A stretch of DNA of 64,000 nt, taken from Anisodus tanguticus (taxonomy: Eukaryota > Streptophyta > Magnoliopsida > Solanales > Solanaceae). The position numbers and the translations under genes are program-made. The stretch is from the NCBI GenBank assembly GCA_034509755.1, contig CM067542.1, positions 24,619,001 through 24,683,000 on the forward strand, read 5' to 3'. Shown here piece by piece: positions 48,886 to 59,905 of this stretch; the stretch's first letter is position 1; every line of letters begins with the position of its first letter. Under the pieces are notes generated by a model. That model was not told where the DNA came from, made no database searches, and saw only the letters and a program-made list of their open reading frames with translations.

Positions 48886-49283
48886 GCTGCTACAAACTAA
48901 ATTATTACATTTGTAAAGAAAAACTTTCTTTTGCTGTTATCTTTTCTGACATCTTTTCTTGTCTTCTTGTCATCCTTGTTGATTCCGTTGCTGTATCTTT
49001 CTTCTTTTTGCTCCGGTGTTGTCACTTTTATCTTCTTCTTTTTCTTGCTGATATATTCCTTTCTCTTTTACTCCGTTGCTGTCACTTTCATCTTTTTCTT
49101 TTCTTTGCTGATATGTTTGATATACTTGTTGTTGTCACTTTCATCTTTTTCTTTTCTTTGCTGATATGTTTAATATCTTGTTATGCTATTATGCTGGTAT
49201 ACCATGTAGTTGAACTACATGATTTCTGATATGATGAGTTTTTGTAGTAAAACTACATTATTCCCCACCAGGCTATTATGCTA
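48886..49283. repeat. Viral intergenic region with pyrimidine-rich repeats
   Basis: This lies between the transactivator stop and the promoter. Three tandem copies of a 53-60 bp T-rich unit start with GTCACTTT at 49021, 49081 and 49134 and include TTGCTGATAT. The long plus-strand frames here are products of this composition. Confidence 0.7.
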
Positions 49284-50366
49284 TTATGAGAACGGATCAT
49301 TGGATCCTTCTTCTTTTATGCTCATAACTTGTTTTATAATTATATCTCGTAGAGTTATTGGCTTTCTTTTTTGTTTGGTTATGGTTTGATATTGTTCTAT
49401 TGTTTCCTTGGCATGCTTATGTTTCAAATTTATTATTCTGTTCATCATGTTTGTAAGTTCCACTGTGTCCTGGATTACTATGTCGTGGTTATAGTAAATA
49501 GTAATTAGTTCTTCCACTTCTCCTCCTTTGGTAGTTCCAATGATACTTGCTTTTCCTGCTTTTATCATGTCTTCCAGTCTTGCTAAGGTTGCTAGTCCGA
49601 TGGCTCTCTTGTTGCTTAGCCAATCTTGGAATTGATTTATTTTGCATGGTATCTATTTTTTGGAGTCTGTGTTATCTCCAGTAATGTTAGTATTCCTTCC
49701 TGCTTTAAACAGCTAGCATAAAACAATAGGTTTTCCTGTCAGGTCTGTGGAAGCATCAAATATTTGTATTCCATAAATTCCTGGTCCGAATGTCTCTTTC
49801 ATGGATTGGACCGATTGGTATATAGTACTTGGTAATTTTGATATGCTCTTGAGGGAATCATCTACCATAATTTTGTCTAGGAATCCATATTTAAAAAGTT
49901 TATAGGCTACATTTGGGTCTGTTTTCTCAAGACATAAATATCTCGGATACTTACTAAATCTTGAGGCTCGTAATATATTGGGGTTGGATTTGTAGGTATA
50001 GTATTTAGTAATGGTTTCATAAGTGGTAATGACTTCTGGTGAAAATGTCAATTTCTCAACCATGGATAATATTTGTGATGTTGGTATTTGGGAAGTTGGT
50101 ATTTGGGATGTTGATGGTAGGTGTGCTAGTATCGAACTGAGTGTAGGAAAGCTTGTAGTCTCCATGTTATCTTTTGGAGAACTTCTTAGGTTTTTGTAAA
50201 TCTGGTAGTCAAACAGACATTCCTTCAGTTGGCTGATAAGACTATTATTTTGTTTAAGTATTTCCTCTAATTCTTGTATCTTGGTTGCCATGACTTGGTT
50301 GCTAGTGATAACTTCATTTATTATATTGCTGATATAGTCTTCAAAGCTGTCGCTATTAACTGACAT
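49284..50366 (-). pseudogene. Transactivator/inclusion-body protein (ORF VI), two stops
   Basis: The frame starts at the ATG at 50366, which overlaps the pol stop by 11 bp, and spans about 360 codons. The N-terminal 60 residues look coiled-coil (IQELEEILKQNNSLISQLKE). The middle has YYTYKSNPNILRASRFSKYP, and the part near 49590 reads RAIGLATLARLEDMIKAG, resembling the conserved TAV core. TAV allows reinitiation on polycistronic viral RNA and forms viroplasms. In-frame TAGs at 49712-49710 and 49655-49653 truncate it after 217 residues. Position directly after pol supports the call. Confidence 0.75.
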
Positions 50367-52219
50367 CCTGAAATCTGCTTAAAAAATCAGCTAGAAGATT
50401 CTTATTTCCAGATATATTTTTAACAATAAAATCATAACAATAAAAGAACGATTGCCATTGCCTTCTTTTATTTAACTATGGTAACGGGTCTATTTTATTA
50501 GTAATAAATGCTCTTACTTGGGTGTTATCAGTCCTGACAACAAACTTTACTGGTAGCAAATGATAATGAAATCTTTTTATTCAAAATTTTACGGCTAATA
50601 ATTCTTTTTCATTGATGTGGTAATTCTTCTCATTAGGCTTCCAAGTTCCACCTCCATAGCCGCATATTAATGGTTTTTCTTTGTCTATGTCTTCTTTGTC
50701 ATAAGCTATGAGGACTGCTCCTCAACCTATGTCACTGGCATCTGTGAATAGATTCTAACTGGTCTTTATCTGTTGGTATTCTATGTTTTGGTAAATCTGT
50801 TACCCTTTCTTTTATATCTTTTATAGCTTTATCTTGTTTCTCTGTCCATTCAAACGTTTTGTTTTTTCCCTTGATCAAATCTTGTAATGGTTTTCTTAGA
50901 GCTGGTAAGTCTTTTATATGATCTGAGGCATAGTTTACTATTCCTAGAAACTGTTGTACTTCCTTTTTATTTTCTAGTTTATCATTGAAATTCTTAATCT
51001 TCGATACTATGTGTTCTTGAAGCTGGAATCCATCCTTATCTATTATATATCCTAAATATTCTATATTATCTTTAAAAATCTTAGATTTCTTTTCAGATAA
51101 TAAAATTCCATGTTGTTTTATAGTTTTTATGAATTCTTCTAGGTGTTTAATATGATCTCCTAGACTATCGCTATATATTAATATATCATCGACATATACT
51201 ATACAGTATTCTGTTAATTTTTTAAACACTTGATCCATTCTTCTTTGGTATATCTGGGGTGCGTTCTTTAGTCCAAAGGGTAATACATTCCACTCATAAT
51301 GTCCCTGAGGGGTACTGAAAGGTGTTAAAGGTTTTGATTCTTTGGTTAGTTTTATTTGCCAAAATCCACTTTTACAGTCAAACTTACTAAACCATTTTTT
51401 ATTTCCTAATCTATTAATAAGATTTCTTTTGTATGGTAAAAAATATCCATCAAATACTGTCTTTTTATTTAATTCTCTATAGTCTACAACTATCCTAGCT
51501 TTACCTCTTTTCTGTTCACTATGCTTTCTTACTAAGAAAGCTGGACTCCTATGTGAGCTTCTACTTTCCTGTATTAGTTTCAAATCTCGTAGTTCTTTTA
51601 ATTGTGTTTCAAATTCCTTTTGATCCGTTGGGCTGTACCTAATAGGTTTACATCTGATAACATCATTAGGAATTATTAACTTTATTTCTGCATATATTTT
51701 TTCTTTTTCCCACAATTGTATTGGATTTTCTCCAAAATTCATTTTTAACATTCCAATGTATTTTTCTTTTAATAGTTGTAGATTATTGTTTCGGTTTATT
51801 CTATTACATAATTTCAATGTTTGTACTGGTAATACTCTTTTTAATATAATCCATCTATTACAAGGTGTTTGTAAGCTTAAGGTGTTATTATTTATAACTT
51901 GGGTTTTGAAGTAGTCTAAAAAGTTATTTCCTAATAATACATGTTGACTCATATTATTGTCTTGATATATTATTGGTAATCTAAATATAGTTTAATTTAA
52001 CACTATTCTTACATTTTCAGCTATAGTATCTAATTCTTTGGTTTGTTCGTTAAATCCTGTCACTCTTATTCTATGTGTTCTAGACCTTTTCCACTTATGT
52101 GATTCTAAAACTTCTTTTCGTGCCAGGCACATGTCTGCTCCGCTATCAATGAATATCTTTTGTTTTATTAACTTATTGGGTTTGTATTCTACATGGGCTT
52201 CTATGTAGATTGCTACCAT
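50356..52219 (-). pseudogene. Viral protease-reverse transcriptase-RNase H (ORF V), broken
   Basis: The ATG at 52219 lies 3 bp after the coat-protein stop. In order: retropepsin with FIDSGADM (about 52147) and LLGNNFLDYF (about 51930), RT with KARIVVDYRELN, FSKFDCKSGFWQI, VLPFGLKNAP and YVDD (51197-51186), then RNase H with FTDASDIG, HINEKELLAVKF and LADFLSRF. The normal caulimovirus protein of about 680 residues compares with about 620 codons here. Breaks are a TAA between the protease halves (51991-51989), a frameshift near 50755 at the RT/RNase H border, and stops at 50724-50722, 50583-50581 and 50478-50476. RT itself is open for about 400 codons (51952-50732). Confidence 0.92.
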
Positions 52220-52222
52220 TTT

Positions 52223-54150
52223 TTATGAATCATTTTCACTATCTGAATAGATATAATTAACCGTTCCTATTTCTATATCGCTTTTGTCTTCTGTTTGACT
52301 AATATAGAATTCTTCATCACTATACCACTTATTATTTTCTTCTCTTATTTGTTCTAGACTCATAATAAACTGTGTAGTATTGATATACTTTACTCCTTGT
52401 TTCTTTAACTTAGGACATTTATTGGCATACTGTCCTTTTTCGTTGCAATTCCAACATTTACATTCCTTTGGAGCTTCTTTTGTTTCTAATGGTTTTACAT
52501 ATCTTTTTCACCTAAACTTTTGTTTATTCTTAAAAAAATTTCTTGCATCGGGGGTATTATTATATTTCCTAAATCTCTTATATCTTCTTCTTCTATAGGG
52601 TTTGTAATAAGGTTTGTAATTTGGTCTATCATAATTTTTCCTGTAATTTCTGTCTTTACTGAACGTTTTATCCTTATATTTTCTAAATGTCTTTTTATGT
52701 TTTTTATATTTACGTTCTTTTTCTTGATTATCACATCCAAATACTAACCTCTTTTCTGTAAATCCACATATTTCTCTTAATCCTAATTTTTTTATCTTTT
52801 TTAACTTTTTGTTGTAATCTGTATTCTTCGCACGTTCTCATTAAGTAGGCCCTTAGTACTCTTATTTTTTCTCCTAACGTATTTTCTTTTGGTTCTAATT
52901 GTTTATATTCCTTAGTAATTTCTGTATTATATGGGACTGGTAAATGATCATAATAGAGTTGTTAGTATATTATTCCTTCATCCGGTAAGAATCTTGCTTC
53001 ATAATAGAATTTAGTAAAACTTATTGTATATTCTGGTAGTTTATTAATCTTACAACATTTCATATTGTTTAAATTCATTATTATTTCACATTTTCTTTCT
53101 GCTAGTACATTTTCTCTGGCTACTAGCCATCTTTCTCCTAGAAATTCTCTTTTTAATACCATATCGAATAACATTAATATTCCCTTCCAATCTTTAACAT
53201 GATGAAATATTTCTCCTTTCATTTGATAAGCTATGGTTTCAAACCAAAATGCTACTTTTCCAATCATTGTTTTAGATATTAATTCATACATATAGTCTAA
53301 ATCACTAGTATGTGCTGAACTCATTAATGCTAAAGACATTCCTACATTCCAATCATTTATCCTTCTACTTAGTTCTTGTTCATCATAAATATTATCTAAA
53401 TCTAGAAAGTATCCATTCATATTTATTCCTTGTGCCATTGATCCTATAAATTCGCTAAATTCTGCTCGATGTCCTACTGGTATATGTGGTGGTAATTTAG
53501 TAGGTTTTCTTGTTATGACTTCTAAGGCTGGATCTATCATTTCTTCTTCAGGGTAGTCGTTGGTGTCTTCATTTATTATGTTATCTGACTCTACCTCAAT
53601 TTCAAAAGGTTCATTGTATTCATCTTCTATATCGCTTTCAGGTTCTTCTTCTATAATTGCATTTACTCTTTGCATTTTTTGTAGAGCTTCTAGTATTTGA
53701 TTATTTTCTTGTACCATTTCTGAATTGTTTTCATCTTCTATTTCTTCCGTTATTTTTGCTACTTGTACTTCATTACCTATTACATCTTCTTTATCAGTGC
53801 TACTGCTATTATTAATATTGTTATTTCTTTCATTTTCATCACTAGTGTTGTGTATTCTTCTTACCTTCTTTTTTCCTTTTAACCTTGATATCTGTTGTTT
53901 CATAATGTGTAACTCTTCTCTTAATTCACTCATTTCCTGTTTAACTAATTCTAATTCCTTCTTTGTTTCTTTTATTTCTACTTTAGCCTTTTTTAAGGTG
54001 TACTTGGTGTCTTTATACTTCATCTTATATTTTTCATACTTTGTCAACCATTCTTCATTGGTGGATAGCTTTAATTTTGTATTTTCTTTTTCTAATTCTA
54101 TTATCTTTTGGCTTTGGGCTTTTTTTTCAAGTATTAAATTTCTTTTTCAA
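52223..54150 (-). pseudogene. Viral coat protein (ORF IV), main part, broken
   Basis: It continues the frame that starts at 44975. In order: K/E-rich coiled coil (54090-53850), acidic segment (EEEPESDIEDEYNEPFEIEV near 53620), capsid-like core with FSEFIGSMAQGINMNGYFLD and WFETIAYQM (53500-53050), a very basic arginine/lysine/tyrosine stretch (about 52700-52520), zinc knuckle (52456-52415) and an acidic tail ending at a TAA (52225-52223). The knuckle reads CWNCNEKGQYANKC, with glutamine at the histidine position. An in-frame TAA at 52961-52959, a frameshift in an A-run near 52785 and a TGA at 52510-52508 disable it. The final TAA, just before the pol ATG, is probably the authentic end. Confidence 0.82.
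54090..54145. repeat. Viral terminal direct repeat, right copy
   Basis: Identical to 44748-44803. Similarity continues for a few bases with one indel (TTTTTCAAT against TTTCTTCAAT) before the LTR resumes at 54152. Confidence 0.9.
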
Positions 54151-54151
54151 T

Positions 54152-56570
54152 ATGAAAAGACGCAAATAAACACCTAGTGTGAACGCATTTGGATTGACTT
54201 GGTGACCAAGGGAGTTCGGCCACCTCTTCATCTTTTCTAGGCCAAAATTGTTGTCTCCTATTTAACAATATTCATGAACATGATTCTTCCAACAACCTCA
54301 TCTTCTTCGAATGTGTTGGAAGCTTCCATTCCTTGCATTTGTGTGCCTTGGCCGAACGGATAATGGAGTATTTCGACCAACACTTCAACTTCTTGGTGTC
54401 CTCAAGTTGGTTCATGAATTATATTTTTGGGAGCTTCCTCTTCTAGACCATTCTTGTCCTTGTCAACTTGGCTTAATTCCTTTCACACGATCTAGACATG
54501 CTCTTGTCCTTGCCAACTTGTCCTATCGGCCTAGTCATCCATTTCCATTACATCCTTGTCCTTGATTACCTAGTCCTATTACGTGATAAATTAAATATGT
54601 CCTAAGGAGAACTAAAAAACTAAGCTAAGAAATAAAGACAAACTAAATGAAAAACAAACATGGTTTTCGGCCAAGACCTACATAAAAAGGCCGAATAGAA
54701 CTTGCTTCCTAGATCTTCATGTGACAAATCCAACACCATTCCATTTTCCATTCCATGCCAGGCATATAAGTATAGAATGACGTGCCATTGTTGGCACTCC
54801 TAGCAAAGCTCTTCTAGACTTATGTTGGGAGTTTAAGTTCGCGGACTGATTTACCTAAATCTCCCCTTCTTTGAAGGAATTTTCCCTCATATTCACGTCG
54901 TCTAAATGTGAAAAAAAATTCAACAACAACTCTTGATCTAATATTTTCCCATTAGATAGGACCGAAAGTTTTATCTTGTATGCGCCTTCCTTAATTCTTG
55001 CCAAATATGGATCCGAATATGAGACCAATGGTTTTCATTCAAAATGTTGTCCATATTGGGTCACGGATCCCATAAGATATAATCCCTTGCATAAATAGAA
55101 TAATGGCACGGTACATCATTCAATCTTGTGTGAGAGAAAAATATGGCATTTACATCAGTCTCACGTTTGACTCCTAATGGCCCTCCAGGTTTGGCATAGA
55201 TTCCACCGTGGTTGGATTATGACATATGCCCTTGAATGATGTGATTCAAACCATAGATAGTTGTAGCACCTTGTGTATGGAATTCACGAGAGTTCTTGGA
55301 AAGTTGCACAACCCAAATGGCATCAATCCCAAGTTGATCTTTAAGACAGTCTTCCATTCACCTTCTCTTCGAATTTCCACTTGATGGTAGCCACTTCTCA
55401 ATTCCATATTGATGAACAATTTGGCTCCACTTAATCCATCAAAAAGGACTTTCAACCTCGGCATAGGAAGTTTGTTCCTCATAATGAAGTTGTCGACCTC
55501 TTGGCTCTCAGGACACGTGTGCCAAGTTTCATTTTCTTTTGACTCCATCAAGATCATCTCAGTGGCCAGATTGCGTGCATATGCTTGAGGGTTAGGTAAT
55601 GAACTTCTTGGAATTAAACCAAGAGAGTGTTCACTACTCATCATCGTGGATGGTCTGGTTGTAAACTCATTCGCACATGCAACTTCCAAAGGCTCCTTTG
55701 AGTTGGCACCTATATCACTTCCCTTCTTAAGCTCCTTCTCTATCTCTCACGCATCAAGTAAGGGGGTCTGGTGTTCTTCTTTGGCCTCGGATTCCTCCAA
55801 GGGCTTCCCATTATCTTCATTCATCACCACTCAAGGTTTAGGACATTCCTTGGCAAAGTGTCCCGATTCTGAACATTGGAAACACCTTTTTCTCTTTATG
55901 TCTATCCCCGTTGTGACCTCTACAACTCCTAGATCATACAATGGATTAGTAAAATAAGTATTACCCTCTTTTAGCCTTTGATATTTAATTTTGTGATAAT
56001 ACAAGGGGTTGATAAAAAAAGTTTCCCATTTTATTGATATTGGAGGGCTTTATGTAAGACTTTATGGTACCTCTCATTTGTGGTTTCTCAACCACGCCTC
56101 CAAAGGTGTGGCCTGACGATACTTCAAACTTTTCTTGACGACGTGTACGGAGCATGAAGTGTAGACTTTTCTCATACTCTATCGGCAAAATTTCCTATTC
56201 ATGTTCTTATTTAATTTCCTCCAAGAGTCAATCTTGGCTTTGCCCCTTCTTTTTCTATTGGTTCTTAGATTTTCGTACCAATCGAAAGCAAATGATCTGA
56301 GCCTTGACTTGGCAACTTTGAAGCACTCATGATCGTCATATTGCCGGTACTTGAAAAATCCCTCAATGGTGTTTTACCATTTAAGGAACTCTTTTGGGCT
56401 CATATCTCCATCAAAAGTTGGTAGATCATATTCTTTTCTCAAGATGGGTGTATGTTTCGTAAACATGTCACTAACGAGTTTCCAAAGTTCTTCTTTGTTT
56501 GTAAGTGACATTTTCGTAATGGCTATCGTGTCAGGGCATGGGATGGGAGCGCCTTTATCTGATTACAATC
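54152..56570 (-). mobile_element. Array unit 7, right part
   Basis: The rest of the LTR (54152-54858) resumes at ATGAAAAGACGCAAA. The polypurine tract complement is 54859-54872 and the interior runs to the primer site at about 56557-56568, where one base differs (TGTAATCAGATA). A one-base loss near 55089 breaks the unassigned ORF. The junction to unit 8 reads TTATGTAAG. Confidence 0.85.
55246..56521 (-). pseudogene. gag-RT relic of unit 7
   Basis: The gag start is at 56521. The zinc knuckle has a serine codon (TCA) where most units have TGA. The RT is open at 55689-55246 (147 codons) with the undeleted LMPFGLCNFP segment. Confidence 0.7.
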
Positions 56571-59500
56571 TTATGTAAGTACGGAGGGGTAAGTGAGGGT
56601 AAGTGGGGCTGAGTTCGGCAGGTATCAAATTGATGCGAAAATAGATGGGGAAAGGGGTTCTCGGGTTCTTGGTTTCTTGCCGTGCAGTCGGGATTTAGGG
56701 ACTGTTTCGGATAGCAGTGTAGGGAATTGGGTCAAGGCAATTTTTTGGATGATTATGAGTGTATTGAGGGTGAGGTTAGTGTTCGGGACTTGGCGGTTGG
56801 GTGGTGGAAAGGCCACGGAAGGAGACTGAAATAGTGAGTTCCAGTGAAGGATATTTAGTGGACTATTTCGTATTGTCGGGTTAGGATGCCATGTTATGGG
56901 AGGTTTTGGGGCATGGCTCTTGTTGTGGCTAATTATAAGGTACTGTGGGATGTGATGTTGAAAGGAATGAGGTGGTTTGGAGGAGTGATGTACACGGGGT
57001 GCTAGGTGCAAACCCGAGTACAAACCAAGTGTTTGGACGGTCGATATAAGCTATGGACACAGTCGATATAGCTTGGATAATGACAAGGAGTTTTTAATGC
57101 CCGAGCCGACACCAAGATGAGGGTGACCAATTGAACAAGGACTAGACCGGGGTTGCCAAGTTCAAGCCCGAATATTAACAAAGTAAGGTTGGTCGGAAAC
57201 CATGAAATAGACCTTGAGCTTAGGCTAGGTTAGTCTAAACAGTTCCAGTGTTTGCTTACCACCAAGGGGGTTCCTCAAGCTTGGGTTTATTTCTTAGTTA
57301 ACTAAGTCACCGAAGGGAAACCTTATCTTGGATTCAACTAAGTCACATAATCTTAGTTAAACTTACACCAAGGGGCTTGGCTCACAAAAGAACCAAAGGT
57401 ATTCCCGGAGCACTACCTAAGAATATAAATCCCGAATTGAAATACTTAGCAAAGATGAGTAAACTCTCAATTTTTATATTCAACAAACTCTGCCTTTTAC
57501 AATGGGCTAAGTCCTCTATTTATAGTACAAATAGACTATTCTAGAAAGCAAATGAAAAGACGCAAACAAACACCTAGTGTGAACCCATTTGGATTGACTT
57601 GGTGACCAAGGGAGTTCGGCCACCTCTTCATCTTTTCTAGGCCGAAATTGTTGTCTCCTATTTAACAATATTCATGAACATGATTCTTCCAACAACCTCA
57701 TCTTCTTCGAATGTGTTGGAAGCTTCCATTCCTTGCATTTGTGTGCCTTGGCCGAACGGATAATGGAGTATTTCGACCAACACTTCATCTTCTTGGTGTC
57801 CTCAAGTTGGTTCATGAATTATATTTTTGGGAGCTTCCTCTTCTAGACCATTCTTGTCCTTGTCAACTTGGCTTAATTCCTTTCACACGATCTAGACATC
57901 CTCTTGTCCTTGCCAACTTGTCCTCTCGGCCTAGTCATCCATTTCCATTACATCCTTGTCCTTAATTACCTTGTCCTATTACGTGATACATTAAATATGT
58001 CCTAAGAAGAACTAAAAAACTAAGCTAAGAAATAAAGACAAACTAAAAGAAAAACAAACATGGTTTTCGGCCAAGACCTACATAAAAAGGCCGAATAGAA
58101 CTTGCTTCATAGATCTTCATGTGACAACATCAACTCCATTCCATTTTCCATTCCATGTCAAGCATATAAGTGTAGAATGACGTGCCATTGTTGGCACTCC
58201 TAGCAAAGCTCTTCTTGACTTATGTTGGGAGTTTAAGTTCGCGGACTGATTTACCTAAATCTCCCCTTCTTTGAAGGAATTTTCCCTCACATTCACGCTA
58301 TCTAAATGTGAAAAAAAATTCAACAACAAGTGTTGATCTAATACTTTTCCCATTAGATAGGACCGAAAGTTTTATCTTGCCAAATATGAATCCGAATATG
58401 AGACCAATGGTTTTGATTCAAAATGTTGTCCATATTGGGTCACGGATCGCATAAGATATAATCCCTTTCCATAAATTGAATAATCGCACGGTACATCATT
58501 CAATCTTGTGTGAGAGAAAAATATGGCATTTACATTAGTCTCACGTTTGACTCCACCGTGGTTGGATTATGACATATGCCCTTGAATGATGTGATTCAAA
58601 CCATAGATAGTTGTAGCACCTTGTGTATGGAACTCACGAGAGGTCTTGGAAAGTTGCACAACCCAAGTTGATCTTTAAGACAGTCTTCCATTCACCTTCT
58701 CTTCGAATTTCCACTTGATGGTAGCCACTTCTCAATTCCATCTTGATGGACAATTTGGCTCCACTTAATCCATTAGAAAGGACTTTCAACCTCGGCATAG
58801 GAAGTTTGTTCCCTATAATGAAGTTGTCGACCTCTTGGCTTTCATCACACGTGTGCAAAGTTTCATTTTCTTTTGACTCCATCAAGATCATCTCAGTGGC
58901 CAGATTGTGTGCATATTCTTGAGGGTTAGGTAATGAACTTCTTGGAAATAAACCAAGAGAGTGTTCACTACTCATCATCGAGGATGGTCTGGTTGTTAAC
59001 TCATTCGCACATGCAACTTCCAAAGGCTCCTTTGAGTTGGCACCTATATCACTCCCCTTCTTAAGCTCCTTCTCTATCTCTCGCGCATCAAGTAAGGGGG
59101 TTTGGTGTTCTTCTTTGGCCTCGGATTCCTCCAAGGGCTTCCCATTATCTTCAGTCATCACCACTCAAGGTTTAGGACATTCCTTGGCAAAGTGTCCCGA
59201 TTCTAAACATTGGAAACACCTTTTTCTCTTTATGTTTATCCCCATTGTGACCTCTACAACTCCTTGATCATACAATGGATTAATAAAAGAAGTATTACCC
59301 TCTTTTACCCTTTGATCTTTAATTTTGTGATAATACAAGGGGTTGATAAAAAAAGAGTTTCCCATTTTATTGATATTGGAGGGCTTTATGTAAGACTTTA
59401 TGGTACCTCTCATTTGTGGTTTCTCAACCACGCCTCTAAAGGTGCGACCTGACGATACTTCAACCTTTTCATGACGACTTGTAGGGGGCTTGAAGTGTAG

Positions 59501-59905
59501 ACTTTGCTCATACTCTATCGGCAAAATTTCCTATTCATGTTCTTCTTTAATTTCCTCCAAGAGTCAATCTTGGCTTTGCCCCTTCTTTTTCTATTGGTTC
59601 TTAGATTTTCATACCAATCGAAAGCCAATGATTTGAGCCATGACTTGGCAACTTTGAAGCACTCATGATCGTCATATTGCCGGTACTTGAAAATCCCTCA
59701 ATGGTGTTTTACCATTTAAGGAACTCTTTTGGGCTCATATCTCCATAAAAGGTTGGTAGATCATATTATTTTCCCAAGATGGGCGTATGTTTCGTAAACA
59801 TGTGACTAACGAGTTTCCAAAGTTCTTCTTTATTTGTAAGTGACATTTTTGTGATGGCTACCGTGTCATGGAATGGGATGGGAGTGCCTTTATCTTATAC
59901 CAATC
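56571..59905 (-). mobile_element. Array unit 8
   Basis: LTR 56571-58258, TATA 57517-57524, polypurine tract complement 58259-58272. It is the shortest unit because two small deletions (near 58378 and 58553) remove parts of the unassigned ORF. It has the 16-bp RT deletion and the GTGAC gag marker although its LTR resembles unit 7. Confidence 0.85.
58634..59846 (-). pseudogene. gag-RT relic of unit 8, readable zinc knuckle
   Basis: A 119-codon frame (59524-59165) includes the complete knuckle CFQCLESGHFAKEC with leucine (TTA) where most units have TGA. The linker and RT are open together at 59164-58634 (176 codons), ending in the deletion form. Gag starts at 59846. Confidence 0.75.

Larger units (their letters stand above)
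44753..54151 (-). mobile_element. Endogenous caulimovirid genome, unit length, permuted
   Basis: The insert holds all hallmark genes of a plant pararetrovirus on the minus strand: movement protein, virion-associated-like protein, coat protein with zinc knuckle, protease-RT-RNase H and transactivator, plus a pregenomic promoter. No integrase is present. The linear copy is opened within the coat-protein ORF and carries 56 bp of terminal redundancy, so it derives from one full circle of 9342 bp. Compared with uninterrupted LTR copies, the target lost about 8 bp (GAAAGCAA) and shows TTCTA microhomology, which fits end joining. Gene order is that of the genus Caulimovirus, while the length and extra small ORFs are nearer to the 9-kb multi-ORF caulimovirids. 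The genus is not resolved. Confidence 0.93.

Noticed and set aside
48798..49229. 143-codon plus-strand frame in the viral intergenic region
   Set aside because: It is antisense to the viral genes and made of the pyrimidine-rich tandem repeats and the promoter repeats. The F/L/S-rich composition follows from that.
52223..52225. TAA between coat protein and pol as a damaging stop
   Set aside because: An ATG follows 3 bp later and caulimoviruses have separate coat-protein and pol ORFs, so it is more likely a natural gene boundary.
44753..54151. Reading the insert as an LTR retrotransposon
   Set aside because: The terminal repeats are only 56 bp and lie inside a coding frame. Movement-protein and transactivator genes are present, and no integrase is seen.
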